Both the position numbers and the translations under genes were made by a program. The notes below the pieces were generated by a model. It was not told the DNA's origin, did not search any database, and saw nothing but the letters and a program-made list of their open reading frames with translations. DNA of 49,162 nt, taken from NCBI GenBank assembly GCA_944388135.1, contig CALXHP010000010.1:1-49162 (forward strand), written 5' to 3'. The DNA comes from an uncultured Gemmiger sp. (GTDB lineage Bacteria; Bacillota; Clostridia; Oscillospirales; Ruminococcaceae). Of the stretch, positions 31,100-39,099 are shown one piece after another (position 1 is the stretch's first letter; each line of letters starts with the position of its first letter).

Positions 31100-32794
31100 A
31101 TGCTGCGTCATAAACTCCGGTCGATGCTCTTCGTCCCGGGTGAACGAAACAGTGACCGCTTTTTCCGGTGGTTTCCCTGGATCTGGCTGGTGGCGGCATA
31201 CTGCCTTACCATGCTGGTCCTGTGCCTCCATGGCCGCGCTTATATTGACAGCGATATGGCCAGCGAGATGGTTCTTTCGGACCTGCTCAATCAGGAAGGT
31301 GGCCTGCTGTCCACCAACTGGTGGTATTCCACCGAGCTGCGGGTGTTCTGTCTGCAACCGTTCTACCGTATCGGACTGCTGCTGTGCCCCGGTAGCTGGT
31401 ATGCAGCCCGTATGGTGGGGCAGGGGCTGCTCATGCTGGCCCTGATCCTTTCCTACCTGTATATGGCCCGGGGGTTGGGTTTGCGCAACAGCGGCGTGTG
31501 GGGCGCGGCGGCGCTGGCCTGCCCCTTCGGAACCTGGTACCTGTGGTACGGGGCTTTCGGCGGCTTTTACGTGCCCTATATGATTTTGCTTCTGCTGAGC
31601 TTTGGTGTCATCGTCAGAATGCTGAAACCCGCCGGTAAACGCCGCCGGGCGGCACAGTGGCTCTTTCTGCTGGCCACCGGCGGGGTATCGGGGCTGAATG
31701 GTCTGAAGGGGCTGATGGGCTTTTACCTCCCCCTGGTGCTGGCTGCACTGGTGGCCCTGGGCCTGGCCTGGCACCAGGCGCCGAAGCAGCTCCCCCGCAG
31801 AGAAATCCGCCTGGCAGGGCTTTCCGTCCTTTCTCTGGCCGCGGCGGGTGGTGCCTATGTTTTCAACAGCGTGTTTCTGGCGGCCACACACCAGTACTCC
31901 AATTATAATACCCGGCCCTGGACGGCACTGAATTTCAGCAATCTCGCCAATAAGTGGATGGATTTTCTGACGCTGTTCGGGTATCCGGTGGACTCCTTTT
32001 TGGGCGGTCAGGTGGAACTCTTTTCCTGGCAGGGAATCCTGGCGGCATGCAGCGTGCTGATTGTAGGGGCCCTGGTGTTCTCCCTGGTCCGGCTGCTGCT
32101 TCGCTGGCGTGAACTGGACCCCATCCAGCGGGTGGCACCGCTGCTGCTGGCTTCGGTGTGCCTGGTGCAGGGGTTTGTTTTTGCCTGTACCGGAGATGTG
32201 GCCTCGGTCAATGCCTCCTACTGGCTGACTTCCATGCCGCTGGTTTTTCCGGTATTGCAGCTGGAAGGGGAAACGGAACATTTCCGGGTGCGCTTCACCC
32301 GCAGGATCGCAGCGGCGGCATTCTGTGTCTGTTTTGTGGCAGTCAGTGTTTCCACCACATCCCGGTATTTTTCCGACGGATACCGCACCAATCCCCATCT
32401 GGAGGAGGTGTGCGACTGGTTGGTGGAACAGGGATATACCCAGGGCTACGCCAGTTTCTGGAACGGCAATGTGCTCACGGAGTGGTCCGACGGTCAGATC
32501 GAAATGTGGGTCACCAGCGATTTCAACACAATGCAGCCCTATCAATGGCTGCAAAAAACCAGCCATGGGACCCCACCGGAGGGGCAGGTCTTTTTGCTTA
32601 CCACCATGGACGAGCTGGGCAGCATGAACCTTTCCCAGCTGTACTGGTGGTCCAATGTGGTCTATGAGGACGGGGACGAGCAGGAAAACCGTGCCCACCG
32701 GTATGTGGTCATGGTGTATAAAAATTACGACGATATGATGGCCGCCATCCGGGGAGCCCAGTCCTGGGAATCTTCGGCGGAGGAGGCCGGGTAA
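31100..32794 (+). CDS. Polytopic membrane protein, probable GT-C type glycosyltransferase
   Basis: 564 residues with about ten membrane helices in the first 410 residues and a soluble extracytoplasmic C-terminal domain (about 425-560). The loop after the first helix, HGRAYIDSDMASEMVLSDLL, carries an acidic pair (DSD) where GT-C enzymes place the catalytic Asp. This and the topology suggest a lipid-phosphate-sugar-dependent glycosyltransferase, but I do not recognise a named family. AAGGAGG (31084-31090) selects the ATG at 31100. It resembles the protein at 24814-27114 in plan, not in sequence that I can align. Confidence 0.6.
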   Translation: MLRHKLRSMLFVPGERNSDRFFRWFPWIWLVAAYCLTMLVLCLHGRAYIDSDMASEMVLSDLLNQEGGLLSTNWWYSTELRVFCLQPFYRIGLLLCPGSWYAARMVGQGLLMLALILSYLYMARGLGLRNSGVWGAAALACPFGTWYLWYGAFGGFYVPYMILLLLSFGVIVRMLKPAGKRRRAAQWLFLLATGGVSGLNGLKGLMGFYLPLVLAALVALGLAWHQAPKQLPRREIRLAGLSVLSLAAAGGAYVFNSVFLAATHQYSNYNTRPWTALNFSNLANKWMDFLTLFGYPVDSFLGGQVELFSWQGILAACSVLIVGALVFSLVRLLLRWRELDPIQRVAPLLLASVCLVQGFVFACTGDVASVNASYWLTSMPLVFPVLQLEGETEHFRVRFTRRIAAAAFCVCFVAVSVSTTSRYFSDGYRTNPHLEEVCDWLVEQGYTQGYASFWNGNVLTEWSDGQIEMWVTSDFNTMQPYQWLQKTSHGTPPEGQVFLLTTMDELGSMNLSQLYWWSNVVYEDGDEQENRAHRYVVMVYKNYDDMMAAIRGAQSWESSAEEAG

Positions 32795-32801
32795 ACTTCA
32801 C

Positions 32802-32830
32802 TTGCACCCTGCACAAAATTGTGGTACAGT
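32802..32830 (+). promoter_or_regulatory. Promoter of dapL
   Basis: TTGCAC (32802-32807), a 17-bp spacer and TACAGT (32825-32830), with TG-n extension. Confidence 0.75.
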
Positions 32831-32870
32831 AGTTTCAATTGAATAAGTATACATATAGAGGGGGATTCTC

Positions 32871-34058
32871 ATGCAACTCAATCCGCATTATGCAGAGCTG
32901 AACGAAAGCTATCTGTTCAGCACGATCGCCCATAAAGTTGCCGACTACCAGAAAGCCCATCCGGAAGCAGACGTGATCCGGCTGGGAATCGGGGATGTGA
33001 CGCTGCCGTTGGCCACGCCGGTCATTGAGGCGCTGCACAAGGCCGTGGACGAGATGGCCCATAAGGAGACCTTCCGCGGGTACGGCCCCGAGCAGGGGTA
33101 TGATTTCCTGCGGGAAGCCATTCAAAAATACTATGCCGGCCGGGGCATCCGGCTGGAACTGGGGGAAATCTTCGTCTCGGATGGCGCCAAGAGCGACCTG
33201 GGCAACCTGCTGGACCTCTTCGATGTGAACAACACCGTTCTGGTACCCGACCCGGTCTACCCGGTCTATGTGGACGACAACGTGATGGCCGGCCGTACCA
33301 TCCGGTATATGGCGGCCAATGCCGAAAACAACTTCCTGCCCATGCCGGATGAATCCACCGAGGCGGATATCGTCTACCTGTGCAGCCCCAACAACCCCAC
33401 CGGTGCGGCCTACACCACCGCACAACTGGCCGCTTGGGTCCAGTGGGCCAAGGCGCACCATGCGGTGATCCTCTATGATGCCGCCTATGAGTGCTTCGTA
33501 AGCGAGGAAGGCTGCGCCCGCAGCATCTACGAGGTGGAAGGCGCCAAGGACGTGGCGGTGGAAGTGTGCAGCTTTTCCAAGATCGCCGGCTTTACCGGCA
33601 CCCGTTGCGGCTACACCGTGGTACCCTTTGCCATCGAGTCGGAGGGCCAGAGCCTGAACAAGATGTGGCTGCGCCGCCAAACCACCAAGTTCAACGGCGT
33701 GCCCTATATCGTTCAGCGGGGCGCCGAGGCGGTCTTTACCGAGGAAGGCATGAAAGAGATCCAGCGCAATCTGGACTACTACCGCAAGAATGCAGCGGTC
33801 ATCGCCCAGGCGTTGGACGAGGCGGGGGTCTGGTACTGCGGCGGCAAAAACAGCCCCTATGTATGGATGCGCTGCCCCGGCAACATGGGCAGTTGGGAGT
33901 TCTTTGACTGGCTGCTGGATACCGCCCACATCTTGGGCACCCCCGGGGAAGGCTTCGGCCCCTGCGGGAAAGGGTATTTCCGCCTGACGGCGTTTGGGGA
34001 TGCCCAGCGCACCCAGGAGGCGGCCCAGCGCCTCAAGACGGCTCTGGCAAAACTGTGA
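32871..34058 (+). CDS. dapL: LL-diaminopimelate aminotransferase
   Basis: 395 residues of fold-type I PLP aminotransferase. DapL makes LL-diaminopimelate in one step from tetrahydrodipicolinate and glutamate, replacing the succinylase or acetylase routes. The DapL wording is seen in IRLGIGDVTLPLATPV, FRGYGPEQGYDFLREAI, SDGAKSDLGN and YLCSPNNPTGA; the PLP lysine is K237 in SFSKIAGFTGTRCGY. Length is normal. ATG at 32871 follows AGAGGGGGA. With dapF upstream it gives the end of the meso-diaminopimelate path. The next gene follows after 21 bases. Confidence 0.96.
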   Translation: MQLNPHYAELNESYLFSTIAHKVADYQKAHPEADVIRLGIGDVTLPLATPVIEALHKAVDEMAHKETFRGYGPEQGYDFLREAIQKYYAGRGIRLELGEIFVSDGAKSDLGNLLDLFDVNNTVLVPDPVYPVYVDDNVMAGRTIRYMAANAENNFLPMPDESTEADIVYLCSPNNPTGAAYTTAQLAAWVQWAKAHHAVILYDAAYECFVSEEGCARSIYEVEGAKDVAVEVCSFSKIAGFTGTRCGYTVVPFAIESEGQSLNKMWLRRQTTKFNGVPYIVQRGAEAVFTEEGMKEIQRNLDYYRKNAAVIAQALDEAGVWYCGGKNSPYVWMRCPGNMGSWEFFDWLLDTAHILGTPGEGFGPCGKGYFRLTAFGDAQRTQEAAQRLKTALAKL

Positions 34059-34079
34059 ATTCCATGAGGAGGGATTGTC

Positions 34080-34490
34080 ATGAAACCGAATGAAGAGATC
34101 ATGAATTTTCTGAAGGAAAATCCCACGTTCTATCTGGCTACCGTGGACGGATATCTGCCCCGGGTGCGCCCGCTGGGATTTGCCATGTGGTATAACGGCC
34201 ACCTGTGCCTTGCCATCGGTAAACATAAAGCGGCCTACAAGCAGCTGCTGGACAACACCAACCTGGAGATCTGCGCCGCCAATGACCGCGGCGAGTGGCT
34301 GCGGGTACAGGGCACTGCCAACTTTGACAATACCCCCGAAGCCCAGGAGGCAGCCTTCAAAGTGGCGCCCCAGCTGCAGGATCTATACAACGAGGAGACC
34401 GGCAACAAGCTGGGCATTGTCTACCTGGACCATCTGTCTGCCAAACTGTTTTCCATGTCTGGTGCGGTCAAGGATATCATGAGCTACTGA
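34080..34490 (+). CDS. Pyridoxamine 5'-phosphate oxidase-like flavin protein
   Basis: 136 residues, one split-barrel domain of the PNPOx-like family: FLATV-type strand (FYLATVDGYLPRVRPLGFAMW), then LCLAIGKHKAAYKQL and LEICAANDRGEWLRVQG. Such proteins bind FMN, F420 or haem; small stand-alone clostridial members are not true PNPOx and have no known substrate. AGGAGG precedes the ATG. It lies 21 bases after dapL and ends at a strong terminator, so it shares the dapL transcript. Confidence 0.88.
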   Translation: MKPNEEIMNFLKENPTFYLATVDGYLPRVRPLGFAMWYNGHLCLAIGKHKAAYKQLLDNTNLEICAANDRGEWLRVQGTANFDNTPEAQEAAFKVAPQLQDLYNEETGNKLGIVYLDHLSAKLFSMSGAVKDIMSY

Positions 34491-34504
34491 TGACGGTACA
34501 TTGG

Positions 34505-34533
34505 GCGGGACCCTGCGGGGCCCCGCTTTTTTT
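34505..34533 (+). terminator. Intrinsic terminator after the PNPOx-like gene
   Basis: GCGGG (34505-34509, allowing one base) pairs with CCCGC, with a mismatch and an inner CCC/GGG stem, followed by seven T residues. Confidence 0.8.
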
Positions 34534-34544
34534 GTGGAAATTTC

Positions 34545-34570
34545 TGTAACGTTTGGATGATTCCTTCGTC
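34545..34570 (+). promoter_or_regulatory. ECF-type autoregulatory promoter
   Basis: TGTAAC (34545-34550), a 16-base spacer and CGTC (34567-34570) match the Bacillus ECF consensus (TGAAAC or TGTAAC, N16, CGTC/CGAC/CGTA). It lies 44 bases before an ECF sigma gene, so autoregulation is likely. No sigma-A promoter is evident here. Confidence 0.75.
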
Positions 34571-34614
34571 TTATGGGTACAACCGGTTGAAAGCCAGGGA
34601 AAGGAGGGCCATGG

Positions 34615-35103
34615 ATGGACAGAGACAACTTTGCGCAGGTCTACAGCCAGTACTATCAAGTGGTCTATGCCTATCTGCTGACATTGTGCCGCAGCGAGGA
34701 ACTGGCCGCCGACCTGGCGCAGGAAACCTTTTACAAGGCGCTGCGCAGCATCGGCCGGTTCCGGGGGGAGTGTGCCCTGAACGTCTGGCTGTGCAGCATT
34801 GCCAAACACGCACTGACCGATCATTACCGCCGCCACCGCCGGGAAATGCCGCCCCCTGAGCAGGCCGCTGACCTGCCCGATCCCGACCCGCTGCCCGGGG
34901 AAAAGCTGGAAGAGCGGCAGGCAGCTCTGGAAATATACCGGGCGCTGCATGCTCTGCCGGAACCCTACCGGGAAGTGTTCTGGCTGCGGGTCTACGGTGA
35001 GCTGAGTTTTGGGGAGATCGGGGCCCTGTACGGAAAAACAGAAACCTGGGCGCGGGTGACCTATTACCGCGCCCGTGCCAAACTGAAGGAGGCTTTGCCA
35101 TGA
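34615..35103 (+). CDS. ECF sigma factor
   Basis: 162 residues with the two sigma-70 domains of ECF factors: region 2 (YQVVYAYLLTLC through DLAQETFYKALRSIGRFRG) and region 4 (ALHALPEPYREVFWLRVYGELSFGEIGALYGKTETWARVTYYRARAKL), joined by a Pro-rich linker. It directs RNA polymerase to envelope-stress-type promoters. ATG at 34615 lies seven bases after AAGGAGGG; an ATG at 34611 is in another frame. Its stop overlaps the anti-sigma start (ATGA). The promoter at 34545-34570 is probably its own target. Confidence 0.95.
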   Translation: MDRDNFAQVYSQYYQVVYAYLLTLCRSEELAADLAQETFYKALRSIGRFRGECALNVWLCSIAKHALTDHYRRHRREMPPPEQAADLPDPDPLPGEKLEERQAALEIYRALHALPEPYREVFWLRVYGELSFGEIGALYGKTETWARVTYYRARAKLKEALP

Positions 35104-35828
35104 AACTGCCCTGTTATCTGGTGCGTGATCTGCTGCCGCTCTATCAGGACGAAGTCTGTGAGCCGGAAACAGCCGCCGACCTGCGGGAACATCTGGACAA
35201 CTGCCCGGACTGCCGGGCGCTGTGGGAAAAAATGCAGACTGCCGACCCGCTGGAAGGGGAGGCGGTTCAGGCCCGGAGGCAGGAAGAGGCTGCTGTCCTG
35301 CGCCGGGTCAAACGCAGCCAGTACCGGAAGCGGGTACTGATGGTGCTGGCTGCGGTGCTGGCGACCCTGTGCGCGGTGTGTCTGGGACTGCGGCTGGTGT
35401 ATGAGTATGCCAATGAAACTTACCTGGATTACGATGCCCGGGTCATCGGGGAAGTGAGCTTTGAAGCCCGGGACGGGGAAGAAAATTCGCCGCTTTCGGG
35501 GACAGGGCTGTATGCCACGGTGTCTGCCGAAGCGGCCCATGCCTTGGTCTCAAGCAAACTGGTGGAGACTGAGGAGGGCACTGCGGTGGTTTTTACCCTG
35601 GGGTGTACCCTGAAAAATCAATGGCTGTACCATTGGCTGGAAGGAACCGCGTCCCCACAGTCCGCAGAGCTTGCCATCTGCACGGCGGGAGGGTACGGCC
35701 GGACTACGGCGGAAACCCTTTGCGCCGCCTATTATTTGCCGTATCACGCTTTTATGTCCTGGTTTTACCAGCATGACGCCCCTGTGCCGGAGGAAGCGGT
35801 CCTTTTGTGGCAGCGGAGTTATGAATAA
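35100..35828 (+). CDS. Anti-sigma factor with zinc-finger (zf-HC2) domain
   Basis: 242 residues. The cytoplasmic N-terminus is a zinc-binding anti-sigma domain: CYLVRDLLPLY then HLDNCPDCRALW, with His31, Cys35 and Cys38 in the HxxxCxxC pattern. One membrane helix (about 78-98) follows, then an extracytoplasmic domain of about 140 residues that I do not recognise and that should sense the signal. It binds the sigma factor made just before it; the four-base overlap couples the two. A terminator follows. Confidence 0.9.
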   Translation: MKLPCYLVRDLLPLYQDEVCEPETAADLREHLDNCPDCRALWEKMQTADPLEGEAVQARRQEEAAVLRRVKRSQYRKRVLMVLAAVLATLCAVCLGLRLVYEYANETYLDYDARVIGEVSFEARDGEENSPLSGTGLYATVSAEAAHALVSSKLVETEEGTAVVFTLGCTLKNQWLYHWLEGTASPQSAELAICTAGGYGRTTAETLCAAYYLPYHAFMSWFYQHDAPVPEEAVLLWQRSYE

Positions 35829-35833
35829 ACAAA

Positions 35834-35868
35834 ACAGCCCTGCGCTATTGTTGCGCAGGGCTGTTTCT
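35834..35868. terminator. Bidirectional intrinsic terminator
   Basis: ACAGCCCTGCGC (35834-35845) pairs with GCGCAGGGCTGT (35853-35864) around a 7-base loop, T-rich on the right and A-rich on the left; it separates the anti-sigma gene from mgsA. Confidence 0.88.
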
Positions 35869-35885
35869 TTGCAAAATGGAAAAAA

Positions 35886-36290
35886 TCAGTGCTGGGGATT
35901 CAGGATGGTCCGCCAGTCAAGGTCGCCGTGCTCCAGACCATGGATCAGCACTTCGGCAGTGGCAATGTTGGTGGCCACCGGAATGTTATGTACATCGCAG
36001 ATGCGCAGCAGGTTCATTTCATTGGGCTCGCTGGGCTTGGCACTGATGGGGTCCCGGAAAAACAGCAGCATGTCCACCTCATCACAGGCGATGCGGGCCA
36101 TGATCTGCTGGTCGCCGCCGTGGCCGCCGGGCAAAAATTTCTGCACCGTCAGGCCGGTGTTTTCCTCCACCAGCCGACCGGTGGTGCCGGTGGCAATCAA
36201 TTGATGCTGGGACAGAATATGGCGATAGGCGGTGCAAAACTGTACCATCAACTCCTTTTTGGAGTCATGGGCCACCAAGGCAATTATCAT
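35886..36290 (-). CDS. mgsA: Methylglyoxal synthase
   Basis: 134 residues; converts dihydroxyacetone phosphate to methylglyoxal and phosphate, a bypass of lower glycolysis. Family motifs are complete: [38 protein letters not shown] with catalytic Asp, and [15 protein letters not shown] with the conserved His. It is 24 bases downstream of the minD-like gene on the same strand, which is a usual clostridial neighbour. Confidence 0.97.
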   Translation of the reverse strand: MIIALVAHDSKKELMVQFCTAYRHILSQHQLIATGTTGRLVEENTGLTVQKFLPGGHGGDQQIMARIACDEVDMLLFFRDPISAKPSEPNEMNLLRICDVHNIPVATNIATAEVLIHGLEHGDLDWRTILNPQH

Positions 36291-36314
36291 AACGCTACAC
36301 CATCCTTCAAAACA

Positions 36315-37055
36315 TTAAAAGGTAAGCGGGACGCGCTGCCCGCACAAACGTCTTGCCATAGCCTGTCCGGCTGCCACAGCCGGGTCCCCGGGGGAGGGAA
36401 CGGTTCCCTGGGCTCCGGCCAGCTGCAGCTCCCGGCTTTCGGGGATGACCGCCAGCAGCTGGGCGCCGACGGTATCGATACATTCATCCAGGTCGGAAAC
36501 CGCGGCCCGCTTGCCGAAGCTATCCCGGGTGACGCGGTTCATCACCAGCCGCACGGTATTCTGGGGGCGGCCATTGCTCAGGATGCGGTCTGCCACGATC
36601 TTTCCGTCCCGCAAGGCAACGGGATCGGGGGTCAGTACCAGCAGGGCCCTGTCGGCAACGGTGGCGGCTGCAAGAAAGGGGGCCCCCATACCGGCGGCGG
36701 TATCCAGCAGCACAAAATCAAAATACGGACGTACGGCCATCAGCAGCCGCCCCAGAGGCGCCGGTTCCACATCGCCGCCTTCATACGGGGCACTGATGAC
36801 CGAAAGTCCGGGATACAGCGGACTGGGTACGATGGCCTTTCCGGCTTCGCACCGGCCGCAGAGAACATCCTCGATATCATAGACTGTCCGACCATATACA
36901 CCGGCGATGATATCCACGCTGCGCAGGCCGGAATCCAGCTCCACCAGCAACACCTTACGGCCCAGGCGTGCCAGCCCGGCCCCCAGCAGCACCGATACGG
37001 TACTCTTCCCGGTGCCGCCTTTGCCGGAACAAATCATGACACATTGTGCGTTCAA
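36315..37055 (-). CDS. MinD-like ATPase, TTG start
   Basis: 246 residues of the MinD/ParA family. The deviant Walker A is CSGKGGTGKST near the N-terminus, followed by LLVELDSGLRSVDIIAG and FVLLDTAAGMG (Walker B) and the NRVTRD region. MinD controls septum placement with MinC at the membrane. The C-terminus (ARRLCGQRVPLTF) lacks a clear amphipathic membrane-targeting helix, and no minC or minE lies nearby. The TTG at 37055, seven bases after AGGAGG (37063-37068), is the only start that keeps the normal N-terminus; longer versions add unlikely sequence. Could be another ParA-type ATPase. Confidence 0.85.
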   Translation of the reverse strand: MNAQCVMICSGKGGTGKSTVSVLLGAGLARLGRKVLLVELDSGLRSVDIIAGVYGRTVYDIEDVLCGRCEAGKAIVPSPLYPGLSVISAPYEGGDVEPAPLGRLLMAVRPYFDFVLLDTAAGMGAPFLAAATVADRALLVLTPDPVALRDGKIVADRILSNGRPQNTVRLVMNRVTRDSFGKRAAVSDLDECIDTVGAQLLAVIPESRELQLAGAQGTVPSPGDPAVAAGQAMARRLCGQRVPLTF

Positions 37056-37110
37056 GGGTGCGCCTCCTGTTTCTGTTGGCCGCACAGTAACGCGACACTC
37101 TCTCATTGAT

Positions 37111-37139
37111 ATTCTAGCACACTTTGCCCGTGGCGACAA
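37111..37139 (-). promoter_or_regulatory. Promoter of minD-mgsA
   Basis: TTGTCG (37134-37139), a 17-bp spacer and TAGAAT (37111-37116) on the minus strand, within a 190-base AT-rich gap between the PBP2 stop and minD. The gap holds no terminator or gene that I can see. Confidence 0.6.
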
Positions 37140-37246
37140 CTGACTTTTTGATTAAAAAAGGTTGAGGATTTTTGAACGTTTTAACAACGAACTGTCCAGA
37201 GTAATGTGCAAAATATGCGAAAATGTTGCAAGGGTCGTGAAATATT

Positions 37247-39037
37247 TTATCCGAACCAGGCGTCCAGCACCGCACGCATGACAGGGGTGGCGTTGGAACC
37301 GCCTCCGCCATACTCCAGCACCACCGCTATGGCGATTTCGGGGTCGTCGGCGGGGGCGTACCCGATCAGCACGGAGTTGACATAATGGTTGCCGTTGGCC
37401 ATTGTCTGTGCCAATTGAGGGCTGCCGGTCTTGGCGGCACACACTACCGGGGCTTCCCGCAGATAAACGTTGGTCTGGACCATCCGTTTCATGCCGTCCC
37501 GGATGGGGCCGAACACCGTCTCACCCCCCGGCACGGTGGTGAATTGGGGCTCATACTGCCAGAGGGTTTCCCCGGTGGCCACGGTGACCGCGTGGTCGGC
37601 AAAGTGCAGGGTGGGGCGCTGGCCATAGTTGGCCAGCGTGGCGGCGTACACTGCCAGCTGGGCGGGGGTCACGGCGGTGTTGCCCTGGCCGATGGCGGCC
37701 ATCAGGGTAAGCCCGGCCTGATAATTCTCATCGGTGGACCAGGTCAGGCTGCCCTCCGCTTCGTTCACCTCAGCACCGGTGAGACTGGCCAGCCCCAACT
37801 GCCGGGCCATGGCGCTGAATGTGTCCACCCCCAACCGATGGCCCACGTCGTAGAAAAAGATGTTGCAGCTGTGTTCCAGCGCCGTGCGCAGATCCACCGG
37901 ACCGGAATGGCCGTACTGCAGGCAGCCAGGCTGGTAACCGCTGTAGTAGAGATAACGCCCGGTACAGTTGACGGTGGCGTTGGGGTCGATCCCGGCGGTA
38001 AGAGCCGCGGCGGCTACAGCAGGTTTGAAGGCGGACCCCGGGGCATACAGCCCCTGAAACACCCGGTCCAGCAAGGGGGCCCCTGCGTCGGCGGACAGTG
38101 TGCCGTAGTCGGTGCGGTAACGGTTCAGATCGTATCCCGGCCAGTTGGCCGCCGCCAGAATGCCGCCGGTTTTTACGTCCACCACAATGGCCGCTCCGGC
38201 ACGGGTTTCCCGGCCGCCGCCCGGGGCAGCGGTGGTCTGCAGGGTTTCAATGCGCTCCTGCAGGGCTTGCTGCAGAGCCGCCTGCAGGCCGGCGTCCAGC
38301 GTCAGGACCAGGGTGGCCCCCGGGGAGGCAGTTTTTTGTTGGATGGTGGCGCGCACGGCGCCGTCCAACCCGGTGTTTATGAGCAGTTCACCGTCCTGGC
38401 CGCGCAAAAGGTCGTCGTACGCCGCCTCCAGCCCGCTTTGCCCGATGATGCTGTCCATGGCAAGGCCTTTCTCCCGGGCGGCGGGCCATTCTTCGGCCGT
38501 GATGGGGCCGGTGAATCCCAATGCATGGGGCAGCAGGGTGCCGTCGGGCCAGGTGCGTTCTCCCCGGGCTGCCAGCCGTACGGCACCGCTCTGGACCAGC
38601 TCGGCCTGGTAGAGGGCGGCCATCGTGTCACTGTCCAGGAACTCCAGCACCAGCAGTTCCCCCGCCGAAACGGCAGAACAAAAGGCGGCAAGCTGTGTTT
38701 CCACATCCTTGCCGCCTGTAATGGCCTGCACTGTTTGTACGGTTTCCTGTAAGTCGGTGCCCGGCGGGGCCGGAACACACAAATATAAGTCGTAGACGGT
38801 GGCGTCCCGGGCCAGAATTGTACCATTGCGGTCGGTAATGGCGCCCCGGGCTGCATGCTGTTCCACCGTGTAACTGGCTGAGCTGGCCTCTGCCGCTTTC
38901 TCGGCGTAGTGGTCGGCCATGGCAAACTGCATCCAGGCCAGCCGCGCAAAAAAGGCCACGAACACTGCACAGCAGAATACCAGCAGTACGGCCACCCGCC
39001 CCCGTCCTTGGGAACGGTTTCCCTTGTGCCTGGCCAT
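37247..39037 (-). CDS. mrdA: Penicillin-binding protein 2 (class B, elongation type)
   Basis: 596 residues. A membrane anchor (about 14-33) is followed by the pedestal domain (RGAITDRNGTILA) and the transpeptidase domain with all three active-site motifs: SAFK (Ser335, Lys338), SCN (390-392) and KTG (536-538). It cross-links peptidoglycan during lateral wall growth. It is about 100 residues shorter than many clostridial PBP2 proteins. It lies 62 bases downstream of mreC, the usual order, but the customary mreD is missing between them. GGGAGG precedes the ATG. A FtsI-type (septal) PBP is less likely given the context. Confidence 0.93.
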   Translation of the reverse strand: MARHKGNRSQGRGRVAVLLVFCCAVFVAFFARLAWMQFAMADHYAEKAAEASSASYTVEQHAARGAITDRNGTILARDATVYDLYLCVPAPPGTDLQETVQTVQAITGGKDVETQLAAFCSAVSAGELLVLEFLDSDTMAALYQAELVQSGAVRLAARGERTWPDGTLLPHALGFTGPITAEEWPAAREKGLAMDSIIGQSGLEAAYDDLLRGQDGELLINTGLDGAVRATIQQKTASPGATLVLTLDAGLQAALQQALQERIETLQTTAAPGGGRETRAGAAIVVDVKTGGILAAANWPGYDLNRYRTDYGTLSADAGAPLLDRVFQGLYAPGSAFKPAVAAAALTAGIDPNATVNCTGRYLYYSGYQPGCLQYGHSGPVDLRTALEHSCNIFFYDVGHRLGVDTFSAMARQLGLASLTGAEVNEAEGSLTWSTDENYQAGLTLMAAIGQGNTAVTPAQLAVYAATLANYGQRPTLHFADHAVTVATGETLWQYEPQFTTVPGGETVFGPIRDGMKRMVQTNVYLREAPVVCAAKTGSPQLAQTMANGNHYVNSVLIGYAPADDPEIAIAVVLEYGGGGSNATPVMRAVLDAWFG

Positions 39038-39099
39038 AGCCCCACACCTCCCTCAGCAATATCTTTAGTATAGGCGATTTTTGTCAAAATGGCAATCGC

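Noticed and set aside
37056-37139. 28-residue N-terminal extension of the MinD-like protein
   Set aside because: It would place extra residues before the Walker A strand and contains the promoter -10 box; the TTG with AGGAGG at seven bases is better.
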